The notes under the pieces: generated by a model | Seen by the model: only the letters and a program-made list of their open reading frames with translations | What the model was told of the DNA's origin: nothing | The model's database searches: none | Part shown: one piece after another, positions 25,744 through 34,000 of the stretch | Layout of the letters: the number at the start of each line of letters is the position of its first letter | Numbering within the stretch: the stretch's first letter is position 1 | Position numbers and translations under genes: made by a program | Assembly (NCBI RefSeq): GCF_037908215.1 | Contig: NZ_JBBLZC010000011.1 | Location: forward strand, 62,001-126,000 | Origin: Benzoatithermus flavus | GTDB taxonomy: Bacteria; Pseudomonadota; Alphaproteobacteria; Geminicoccales; Geminicoccaceae | Direction of reading: 5' to 3' | DNA length: 64,000 nt

Positions 25744-26706
25744 TCACCCGCCCGCGAGCACGGCGCGCGCCGTCGCCTCGTCGGTGATGAGGCCGGCGAC
25801 GAGCCGGCCGCGCAGGGCGGCGCGGATCGCCGTCACCTTGCGCGGGCCGCCGCCGACCGCGATCGCCCGCTCGGCCTTGAGCTTCGAGAGCGGGATGCCG
25901 GCGACGAGCGCGTTGGTGCCGCCCTCGATCAGCCGGCCGTGGCTGTCGAACGCCCAGCCGGCGAGCTCGCCCACGGCACCGCGGTCGACGAGATCGGTGA
26001 TCTCCTGGTCGGTCACGAACCCGTCGCGGTGGATGGGGGCGTTCCAGGCGATCTCGCCGATACCCAGGAAGGCGGCCTGCGCGGTCTGCGCCAGTTCCAG
26101 GATCACCTGGAAGGAGTGCTGCATCTGCAAGAGCTCGCGCTCGGCCGGGCTGCTCGCCACGACGGGGGTCGGCATCGGGAAGCACTGCGCGCCGGTGCGC
26201 TCGGCGAGGCGCATCACCACCTCGAACCCGCCGGCGCGCCCGTCGCGGGTGATGGCGCCGATGAGCGAGGCGAGCTTGTGCTGCGGTGCTGCGACCTGTG
26301 GCAGCTCACCCGCCATGGCGCGGAGCGTGCGGCCGGTCGAGAAGGCGAGCACGGTGGGCGCTTCCTGGAGCAGCAGCCGCTCGAGCAGCTCGGCCGCGGC
26401 GATGGCGATGGCGGGGGTGGGGTCGGCCGCGGCGGAATCGGTCGGCACCACGTCGCAGTAGAAGAGGTCGAAGCGTGCGCGCAACGCCTCGGCCAGCGCC
26501 ATGCCCGCGGCGAGCGGATGATCGAGCCGGAACTTGATGAGCTTGCTGCTGACCGCGGTCGAGATCAGGCGCTGGGCGGCTTGGCGCGAGACGTTCAGCT
26601 TCTCCGCGATCTGGTCCTGGGTGTTGCCGGCGACGTAGTAGAGCCAGGCGGCGCGCGCGGCGAGATCGAGCTTCCTGTCCTGCCTCCGTGACCGGTGCAT
26701 CTCCAC
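25744..26706 (-). CDS. smoC: SorC/DeoR-type regulator of polyol uptake (SmoC-like)
   Basis: 320 residues. N-terminal HTH in AWLYYVAGNTQDQIAEKLNV followed by SRQAAQRLI, the hallmark of SorC-family regulators. The C-terminal ~260 residues are the sugar-phosphate-sensing domain (AFSTGRTLRAMAG, GTNALVAGIPLSKLKA, VGGGPRK). It would control the smo operon and the divergent kinase gene in response to a phosphorylated sugar. It is transcribed towards smoE with a 340-base gap. Confidence 0.9.
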   Translation of the reverse strand: MEMHRSRRQDRKLDLAARAAWLYYVAGNTQDQIAEKLNVSRQAAQRLISTAVSSKLIKFRLDHPLAAGMALAEALRARFDLFYCDVVPTDSAAADPTPAIAIAAAELLERLLLQEAPTVLAFSTGRTLRAMAGELPQVAAPQHKLASLIGAITRDGRAGGFEVVMRLAERTGAQCFPMPTPVVASSPAERELLQMQHSFQVILELAQTAQAAFLGIGEIAWNAPIHRDGFVTDQEITDLVDRGAVGELAGWAFDSHGRLIEGGTNALVAGIPLSKLKAERAIAVGGGPRKVTAIRAALRGRLVAGLITDEATARAVLAGG

Positions 26707-26738
26707 CTTATCGTTCCCTGGCGCTGGTGGTCGGGCGA

Positions 26739-26765
26739 ATGCTCAGACGATAAACAATTGCCAGC
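26739..26765. promoter_or_regulatory. Candidate SmoC operator in the divergent promoter
   Basis: ATGCTC-N10-CAATTGCCAGC matches the site upstream of smoE in both half-blocks with the same spacing. It lies 33 bases before the regulator start and 84 before the kinase start, so it could control both directions. Confidence 0.55.
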
Positions 26766-26848
26766 CACAAGGGAATCGTCTTCAATGCGCGCGGCAAGGG
26801 AGGCGGCCTTCGCGGCGTGCCCGAAGCAGCGAGCGGACGACGGAACAG

Positions 26849-27808
26849 ATGGCGCAGATCGTCACGATCGGCGAGATCCTGGTCGAGATCATGGCGACCC
26901 GGATCGGGCAGAGCTTCACCGAGCCCGGCCTGTTCATGGGACCTTACCCCAGCGGCGCGCCGGCGATCTTCATCGATCAGGCCGGGCGGATGGGGGCCGG
27001 TGCCGCGATCGCGGCCTGTGTCGGCGACGACGAATTCGCGACGCTCAACATCGAGCGCCTGCGGCGGAGCGGGGTGGACACGCGCTTCGTCCGGCGCGTG
27101 GCGGGTGCCGCCACCGGCAGCGCTTTCGTCACCTACCGCGCGGACGGCAGCCGCGACTTCGTCTTCAACATCGCGCATTCGGCGGCGGGGCTGCTCGATG
27201 CGACGGATCTTGCGCCCGATCTGTTCGCGGGCTGCCGCTTCTTCCACGTCATGGGCTCGTCGCTGATCAACCCGGGGCTCGCGCAGGCCGCGCGGTGCGG
27301 GGTGGAACTCGCGCGCGCGGCCGGGGCCAGGATCTCGTTCGACCCGAACATCCGAAAGGAGCTCCTGAAGCTGCCCGAGGTCGAGGCGACGATCCGGGCG
27401 ATCCTCGGCCAAACCGACATCCTGCTGCCGAGCGACGCCGATCTCGAATATTTGTGCCCCGGCCAGGATGCCGATACGGCCGCCCGCAGCCTTCTCGCCG
27501 CCGGCCGCGAATGCCTGCTGCTGAAGCGCGGTGCACTCGGCAGCGTCTATTACGACCGGGAGCAGCGGATCGGGACACCTGCCTTCCTTTCCGAGGAGGT
27601 CGATCCCACCGGGGCCGGCGACTGCTTCGGCGGCACGTTCGTGGCCTCCCTGGCGCTGGGCATTCCGCTCCCGCGCGCGCTCGAGCTCGCCAACGCGGCG
27701 GGGGCGCTCGCCGTCCGCAAGAAGGGTCCGATGGAAGGCAACGCGACTCTGGCCGAGCTGGAAGCGTTCCTCGCCACCGACCCGCCCCGGCGGCAGGAGG
27801 TTCCATGA
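26849..27808 (+). CDS. PfkB-family sugar kinase (tagatose/fructose kinase-like)
   Basis: 319 residues. Ribokinase fold with substrate-side GGxxANxA-type region (GRMGAGAAIAACVGDDEF) and the C-terminal signature DPTGAGDCFGGTF carrying the catalytic Asp258. Divergent from the SmoC regulator and overlapping the next gene by 4 bases. The pairing with a GatZ-like protein is the arrangement described for D-tagatose kinase in rhizobial and agrobacterial galactitol/tagatose loci, so tagatose is the best guess; fructose is the alternative. Confidence 0.87.
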   Translation: MAQIVTIGEILVEIMATRIGQSFTEPGLFMGPYPSGAPAIFIDQAGRMGAGAAIAACVGDDEFATLNIERLRRSGVDTRFVRRVAGAATGSAFVTYRADGSRDFVFNIAHSAAGLLDATDLAPDLFAGCRFFHVMGSSLINPGLAQAARCGVELARAAGARISFDPNIRKELLKLPEVEATIRAILGQTDILLPSDADLEYLCPGQDADTAARSLLAAGRECLLLKRGALGSVYYDREQRIGTPAFLSEEVDPTGAGDCFGGTFVASLALGIPLPRALELANAAGALAVRKKGPMEGNATLAELEAFLATDPPRRQEVP

Positions 27809-29097
27809 CCGATACCGATGGCTTGCGCGCGATCCTGGATGCGAACCGGGCCGGGGCGGGGCGGGGCATCTACGCCGTCTGCTCGGCGAATCCTTTGGTG
27901 CTGGAGGCCTGCTTCCGGCAGGCGCTGGCCGACGACGCGCCGCTTCTGATCGAGGCGACCTCGAACCAGGTCAACCAGGACGGCGGCTATACCGGCAGGA
28001 CCCCGGCCGGGTTCCGGGACGAGGTGCACGCCATCGCCGCCGCTGTGGGCTTTCCGCCCGAGCGGATCATCCTGGGCGGCGATCATCTCGGGCCCAATCC
28101 CTGGCAGCACGCGCCCGCCACCGAGGCGATGCCAAAGGCCGAGGCCATGGTCGCGGCCTATGCCGCCGCCGGCTTCGGCAAGATCCATCTCGATGCCAGC
28201 ATGGCCTGCGCCGGCGATCCCGTGTCGCTCGCCGCCGAGGTCGTCGCCGCGCGCGCCGCGCGCTTGTGCGCCGCCGCCGAGCGGGCGGCGCCCGCGGACC
28301 GCCCGCCGGTCTACGTCATCGGCACCGAGGTGCCGATACCGGGTGGGGCGCAAGAAGCGCTGGATCATCTCGCCGTCACGCGCGTCGTCGATCTCGAGCG
28401 CACGATCGCGGTCCACGCGCGCGCCTTCGCCGCCGCCGGCCTGGCAGCCGCCTGGGCGCGGGTGATCGCGGTCGTGGTCCAGCCCGGCGTCGAGTTCGGC
28501 CATGCCGAGATCGTCGACTTCGCGCCCGAGAAGGCGGCAGCGCTCTCGGCCGCGATCCGGCACTTTCCCGGCCTCGTCTACGAGGCGCATTCGACCGACT
28601 ACCAGACCGAGGCGAACCTGCGCGCTTTGGTACAGGGTCACTTCGCGATCCTGAAGGTCGGTCCCGGCCTCACCTTCGCCCTGCGGGAGGCGATCTTCGC
28701 GCTCGATGCCATCGAGGCGGAGCTGCTGCCGGCCGGGGAGCGGGCGGGGGTGCGCGACGCCCTCGAGCGGGCGATGCTCGCGAACCCCGTTCACTGGCAG
28801 AAATACTATCCCGGCAGCGAGGCCGAGCAGCGCCTGGCACGCGCCTACAGCCTCAGCGACCGCAGCCGCTATTACTGGCCGGTGCCGGAGGTCCAGGCCG
28901 CGCTCGACCGGCTGCTCGCGAACCTCGCCGCCCGGCCGATCCCGCTGCCGCTCGTGAGCCAATACCTGCCCACGGCCTTCGCCGCGATCCGCGACGGCCG
29001 GCTCGCGAACGAGCCGCGCGCGCTGATCCGCCACCGCGTCCGCGAGGTCGCCGCGGCTTATGCCAGGGCGTGCGGGTTGCCGGGTGTCCTGGGCTGA
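27805..29097 (+). CDS. GatZ/KbaZ-like protein, probable tagatose-6-phosphate epimerase
   Basis: 430 residues, COG4573 type (tagatose-bisphosphate aldolase 'non-catalytic subunit'). Family blocks: EATSNQVNQDGGYTGRTP, LGGDHLGPNPWQ, IHLDASMACAGD, YVIGTEVPIPGGA, EAHSTDYQT, FAILKVGPGLTFA. The catalytic partner GatY/KbaY is not in the window. In Agrobacterium, relatives lacking GatY and paired with a tagatose kinase were reported to epimerise D-tagatose 6-phosphate to D-fructose 6-phosphate, which fits this locus. ATG at 27805 overlaps the kinase stop. Confidence 0.85.
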   Translation: MTDTDGLRAILDANRAGAGRGIYAVCSANPLVLEACFRQALADDAPLLIEATSNQVNQDGGYTGRTPAGFRDEVHAIAAAVGFPPERIILGGDHLGPNPWQHAPATEAMPKAEAMVAAYAAAGFGKIHLDASMACAGDPVSLAAEVVAARAARLCAAAERAAPADRPPVYVIGTEVPIPGGAQEALDHLAVTRVVDLERTIAVHARAFAAAGLAAAWARVIAVVVQPGVEFGHAEIVDFAPEKAAALSAAIRHFPGLVYEAHSTDYQTEANLRALVQGHFAILKVGPGLTFALREAIFALDAIEAELLPAGERAGVRDALERAMLANPVHWQKYYPGSEAEQRLARAYSLSDRSRYYWPVPEVQAALDRLLANLAARPIPLPLVSQYLPTAFAAIRDGRLANEPRALIRHRVREVAAAYARACGLPGVLG

Positions 29098-29325
29098 GGT
29101 GCGCGCGCGCCAGCATGGGACTACCTCGTCGTCGACACGAAGGCGCGCTGCGTGACCCACCACGAGCGCCGGGACGGCGGCATCGAGACCCGTATTCTCG
29201 GATCGGGCACGCTGACACTGGAACCTCCGGGCCTCGCGCTGGAGGTGGCGACGCTGTTCGAGGATTGGGCGGAGCCGAGCGGCCGGATCATGGTCGCGGC
29301 GAGAAGGTGGTCCGTCGAAGGATGA
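29098..29325 (+). pseudogene. C-terminal remnant of a Uma2-family (DUF820) protein
   Basis: Directly after the GatZ stop the same frame reads WDYLVVDTKARCVTHHERRD and continues to a TGA at 29325, about 70 codons. This matches the C-terminal third of Uma2/DUF820 restriction-endonuclease-like proteins (Y-W-[IL]-V-D...R.V...R...G....R.L..G..L..P.L.L.L.V..LF). No start codon or ribosome site precedes it and the catalytic N-terminal two-thirds is missing, so it is a fragment. Seen in sequence; family assignment is from recalled pattern. Confidence 0.6.
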
Positions 29326-29378
29326 ACGGCTCGGGGCATCGGGCGGATGCGCGCGAGCCGTTCAGCGAGCGTCGGATG

Positions 29379-29699
29379 CTACCGGCAGCAGAGGAACGGG
29401 CTGCCGTCCGAGCGGCCCTGCGGGGAGGACGGGAGGGTGCCGTCGCACGCAGCACCGCGCTCGGTCGGAAAGTCGCCCACGGAGCGGATCGAGCCCGCAA
29501 ATACCGGCCAGTCGCCGCCGCAGGTGAAGCAGATGCTGCAGGCGACGGCGGTCTGGTTGTTGGTGGCGCGTGTCGCCGCCTCCCTGATGGGCTTGCCATT
29601 CACTTTCGGCGTGTTGGGACCATTGCCGGCAGCGTCGGACATGGTGGGCGGCAGTGTGAATGCGAGGAGAACGGCAGATGCCAGGGTGAGCTTCTTCAT
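29379..29699 (-). CDS. Small secreted Cys-rich peptide
   Basis: 106 residues. The ATG at 29699 is chosen because a near-perfect ribosome site (CAGGAGGTCCT) sits directly before it. Signal peptide MKKLTLASAVLLAFTLPPTM with cleavage near SDA (~residue 23). The mature part has CSICFTCGGDW and later CDG and LCCR: six cysteines in ~80 residues, suggesting metal or disulfide clusters. I do not recognise the family. Stands alone, facing the Uma2 remnant. Confidence 0.65.
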   Translation of the reverse strand: MKKLTLASAVLLAFTLPPTMSDAAGNGPNTPKVNGKPIREAATRATNNQTAVACSICFTCGGDWPVFAGSIRSVGDFPTERGAACDGTLPSSPQGRSDGSPFLCCR

Positions 29700-30425
29700 A
29701 GGACCTCCTGAATCGGATCGGATCTCGGCCAGAGTGCCGGCCGAGGCCATCGAACGGCTTCGACTGCAGATTCGTTCGGCTGGTCAATCCATTGCCGTGA
29801 TGATGTCTTCTATGTGCGGAGCGTATATCTTTCAGTTCCGATGTCCGCAGCGTGCGGGACCGAATCTTCTCGTCAGTGCCGTCTGCAATAAAATTCTAAA
29901 TAAATAAGGATCGTAACATGCATGACTTGCCTTGGTCAATGCACATATCGAGCGACCGAGAGGTTTGCGGCATCATTTCGAATCGACACATTCGCCATGC
30001 ATGTTGTGCCAATGAATTGATGTTCATTTCTATACAACTATTGATTGATAAAATCTGCGGCATCCTGTCGGCGTGGTGTCGGGAACTCGCGAGCTTTCGG
30101 GGCCGCCATGAGGAAGCGACCCTTTTCGTGGCGTTCGCCCCTGCAGGCGCCGTGCCCGCCCGGACGGAGTCAGGGGCGAGCAGACGGGCCGAATTCGCAT
30201 GGATGCCCCCAAGGCCGGGGGCCATGAAGCGACGATCCGCGAGCGGCAGCTGGCCGGATCACCTGCCGTCCGGCAGGACGGCGATCCGCAGCCAGCGTCC
30301 GTTCGCGTTCGATCGCCGGCTCTGGCTGGCGGGTGCGCAGACGCGTCGCGGCCGCCGTCGGGATTCGTCGATAGGCCCTGGTACCACGGACGTTCGTTGG
30401 CCGTTTTCTCCGCCCGGCAAGCGCC
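29700..30425. other. Gene-poor AT-rich region, 726 bases
   Basis: 29780-30080 is clearly richer in A+T than its surroundings (for example AATAAAATTCTAAATAAATAAGG near 29888), unlike the rest of the window. A 181-codon open frame on the + strand from 29918 has a weak ribosome site (AAGGA) and only its first ~50 codons have normal composition; I do not call it a gene. The right half (30100-30425) is GC-rich and empty. Confidence 0.5.
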
Positions 30426-30920
30426 TCAGCCCTTCGGCGGGGGACCGGCGCCGGTGGAGCTGACCCAGGACGGCGGGTCGCTCGCCGGGAAACTCTCGTC
30501 GACCGTCTCGTCGACCGCCGCCTCGTCGCGCGGATGGTCGGGGCGGTCGGCATAGTAGGCGTCGATGCGACTGCTCCAGCCCTGGTCGCTCCAGTTCGGG
30601 ATCTCGCCCTGGTCGTAGCTGGGTGCGTTCTCGAGCCGCTCCTTGTCGAGGTCGACCACGTAGCCGTTCTTGTCGGTATCGTAGGTCAGCACGTGCCAGG
30701 GCAAGGGATGGCATTTCTCGCCGCTGCCGGGCAGGCCGCCGAACGACATCACCGCGTAGGCCACCTGGCCCGTGAGCTTGTCGACCATGAAGTGGCTGAG
30801 GGTGCCGAGCCGCTCGCCTTGGCGGTTGTAGACGGCGGTGCCCTCGACCCTGTTGGAGGCGATCAGGCGATGGCTGCTCTCGCTCGTTCCCGAGCCGGAT
30901 CCTGCTGCTGCGTTCTGCAT
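30426..30920 (-). CDS. PRC-barrel domain protein
   Basis: 164 residues. The PRC-barrel core is at ~20-100: AVYNRQGERLGTLSHFMVDK, QVAYAVMSFGG and HPLPWHVLTYD. A short acidic and Pro/Ser-rich C-terminus follows (DETVDESFPASDPPSW). ATG at 30920 has GGAGG eight bases upstream; the open frame extends further but without a better start. Single-domain PRC-barrel proteins of this type are common stress-related cytoplasmic proteins in alphaproteobacteria. It lies 136 bases after the trehalohydrolase fusion gene on the same strand. Confidence 0.85.
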   Translation of the reverse strand: MQNAAAGSGSGTSESSHRLIASNRVEGTAVYNRQGERLGTLSHFMVDKLTGQVAYAVMSFGGLPGSGEKCHPLPWHVLTYDTDKNGYVVDLDKERLENAPSYDQGEIPNWSDQGWSSRIDAYYADRPDHPRDEAAVDETVDESFPASDPPSWVSSTGAGPPPKG

Positions 30921-31056
30921 CGATGACCTCCGACCCCCCGCGACAGACGGGTCGAGAAGGAAACGGCAGCGGGAGGAGCCCGGTTCCGGCGGGCGCGGGC
31001 AGATGGCAGGGGCGCGCCGCCCGTGCCGTGCGATCGGCCGGCCGGAGCCCGAGACC

Positions 31057-34000
31057 TCATCCGGTGGCAGGAGAGGGGCCCTCGCCGGAGCCGGTCGCGG
31101 CGAGCGCGGCCGCCGCATCCGCGGGCGGTACGTGTGGCTCCGCAGCGCCGCTGCCGGCCGCCGGGGCGCTCCTCGGTGTGAAGCCGCGGGCGGCCGACAT
31201 GATGCTCATGAGGGCACAGGCGCGGATGTCGTCGGCCAGCTCCTCCAGTGTCGTGGCGAGCTTGCGGCGCCAGTTCGGGTACTGGTCGGTCGTGCCCGGC
31301 AGATTGACCTGGTCGGGGTTGCCGGCGAGGTCGTCGAGCTGGAGCATGGCGATCGCCGAGCGCGTGCGGGCGAGAAAGCCGTGCGCGGCGCTCTCGACGG
31401 CGGCGTTCCAGGGCTGGTCGGCATCGAAGCTCGTCGGCAGCGAGAAGCCGGCGGCGCGCAGGGCTTCCACGAAGCGGCGCCGCTCGCGGCGGCGGCGCTC
31501 GCGCTGCGCCCTCGCCTCTGCCGCATCGGGATAGAGCCCGCACCGCTCCTTGAGGTCGATGTCCCGGCCCTCCCACCAGCCGCGCAAGGTCGCGAGGTCG
31601 TGGCTGCCGATCGTGGCGAGTGCCAGGTGCGGGTAGGCGTCCGGGCCCTTGAAGCCGCCCGCCTCGTCCCACTCGAAGAACAGGACGCGGTAGCCGAGGA
31701 TGCCGTTCTCGGCCATGCGCTCGCGAAAGCCCGGCGGCACGGTGCCGAGATCCTCGCCGACGACGAGGCAGCGCTGGCGCTGGCTCTCGAGGGCGAGGAT
31801 GCCCAGAAGATCCTCGAGCGGGTAGGCGACGTAGGCCCCCTCGCTCGGGCTCTTCCCCGCCGGGATCCAGTAGAGATGCTGGAGCATCATGACGTGGTCG
31901 ATGCGTAAGCCCCCGGCATGGCGCATGTTGGCGCGCAGCAGCTCGACGAAGCTGCGATAGCCCTCCTCGCGCAGGCGCTCGGGGTGGAAGGGCGGCAGGC
32001 CCCAATCCTGGCCGGCCGGGTTGAAGATGTCGGGCGGGGCGCCGACCCGGGCCGTGTCGATCACGACCTCGGGGTTGGCCCAGGCCTCGGCGCCCGAAGC
32101 ATCGGCGCCGACGGCGAGATCGCGGTAGAGGCCGACGGCCATGCCGCGCTCGGCCGCCGTCGCTGCCGCGGCCGCGAGCTGCGTGTCGGCGATCCATTGC
32201 AGCCAGGTCAGGAACTCGACCCGCTCGCGATGCCCGGCCAGGAGCCGCTTCAGGCTCTCGGCCGTGAGATGGCGGTGATCCTCGGGCCAGCGCCGCCAGT
32301 CGGCCATGGCCGGGTCCTGCTGCGCGCAATGCTCGCGCAGGGCCTGGAACAGGCAGAACCGCTCGAGCGGCTCGCCGAGCTCGCGGCGGAAGGCGGCGAA
32401 GGCCGCCCGGCGTTCGGGCGAGGCGCCCGCTTGGAACGCGGCATGGATCGTCTCGAGGAGCGGCAGCTTCAGGGCGGCCACGGCCGGGTAGTCGACGAGA
32501 GGCTCGGCGCGCAGGCGCTCGATCTCGTCCTTGAATTCCTTGGAGGCCAGCCGTGCCAGCGCTTCCTTGCAGTCCATGAGCTCGGGGACGGCGGTGACGT
32601 CGATGTAGAGCACGTTGAGGAAGAGCCGGCTCGCCGGGGAATAGGGGCTCGCGTGCTCCGGCCGGTCGAGGAACGAAGCGTGCAGCGGGTTGAGTCCGAT
32701 CACGCCGGCGCCGCGGCTGGCGGCGAGGGCGGCGAGGTTCTGGAGATCGCCGAAGTCGCCCATCCCCCAGTCGGGGGCGGAGCGCAGCGTGTAGAGCTGG
32801 GTCGCGACGCCCCAGATCCGCCCGCCGCTCGCGATCGGCTCGGGCAGCCAGCAGCGCGCGGGTGCCACGATCAGCTGCATCGCGGCCGCGGCTCCGGCTT
32901 CGATCTCGAGCCGGTGGTAGCCCGGTGCCATGTCCTCGGGCAGCGGGAGGGCGCGGGTCTCGACCGCGGGTGCCGCGTCCTCCCAGCGGCGGACGAGGGG
33001 GAGATCGGCGAAGCCGGCGGTTCCCTCGCGGGTGCCGCCGTCCTCGAGCGCGATCCGCCAGCGCACGCTGCCGGTGCCGGCGGGGAGAGTGAGTGTCACG
33101 GTCGCCGGTCCCCGGCTCGCGCGGACGACGAGGACGGGCGGTAGCGGGCGGGCGCGGTCGCGGGCCGCGAGCTCCGCGAGCCGGGCGCTCGCCGCCGCCT
33201 CGTCCGCAGCGTCGAGGCCCATGGCGGCGAGAAGCGCCCGCTTGGTCGCGGGCGAGGTCCGGACCGTGCCGTCCGTGGCACTGCCGTAGGCGGGCTCGAT
33301 TCCCATCCGCTCGGCCAGCCGGTCGAGGGCGCTGCGCCCGGCGATGGTCCACACGACCTCCCAGGGCCCGAGCCGGTCGGCGGCGCCGCTCGCGTTCTCG
33401 TGCCAGAGCGGATCGCCCCGCGGCCGCTCCACGCCCGCGACCGGCTCGGCCGCGAGGTTGGCGAGAAGCACGAGCTCGCGCTCCTCGCCGAGCCGCCACG
33501 CGACCCGCACCGCGAAGGCGCCGAGCACCTCGTAGCTGCCGGCATGGCCCCGGATCGCGGGGAGCAGCGGCACGATGCGATCAAAGCGCGTGCGCAAGAC
33601 CCGGCGGTACCAGTCGAGCCAGCCGGCGTGGGGCTGGCGCTTCGTCTCGTCCCAGGGCAGCTTCGAGCGCTCGAACGTGCTCGGGGCGGTGGGGTCCGGG
33701 ATCCGCTCGCGCGCCGCCTCGCTCGTGAAGGCCGAGAACTTCGCGAACTCCTCGCGCCGGCCCTGCCGCACCGCCTCGGCGAGCTCGGGGCCGAAGTCGC
33801 AGAAGAAGGCGAAGGGCTGCCTCGTACCCCATTCCTCGCCCATGAACAGGAGCGGGATCTCGGGGGCGAGAAGATAGACCGCGGCCGCGGCGCGGACGGC
33901 CGGCTCCGGGGCCAGGGCCGTGATCCGGTCGCCCATGGCGCGGTTGCCGACCTGGTCGTGGTTCTGGAGGAAGGTGACGAAGGCCGTGGGCGGCAGGTGC

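Noticed and set aside
29918..30463. 181-codon open frame in the AT-rich gap
   Set aside because: Only the first ~50 codons have natural composition, the ribosome site is weak and no domain is visible; the rest is GC-rich shadow.
30863..33499. 878-codon open frame on the - strand inside the TreZ-MalQ gene
   Set aside because: Arg/Pro-rich out-of-frame reading of a gene whose own frame has all catalytic motifs.
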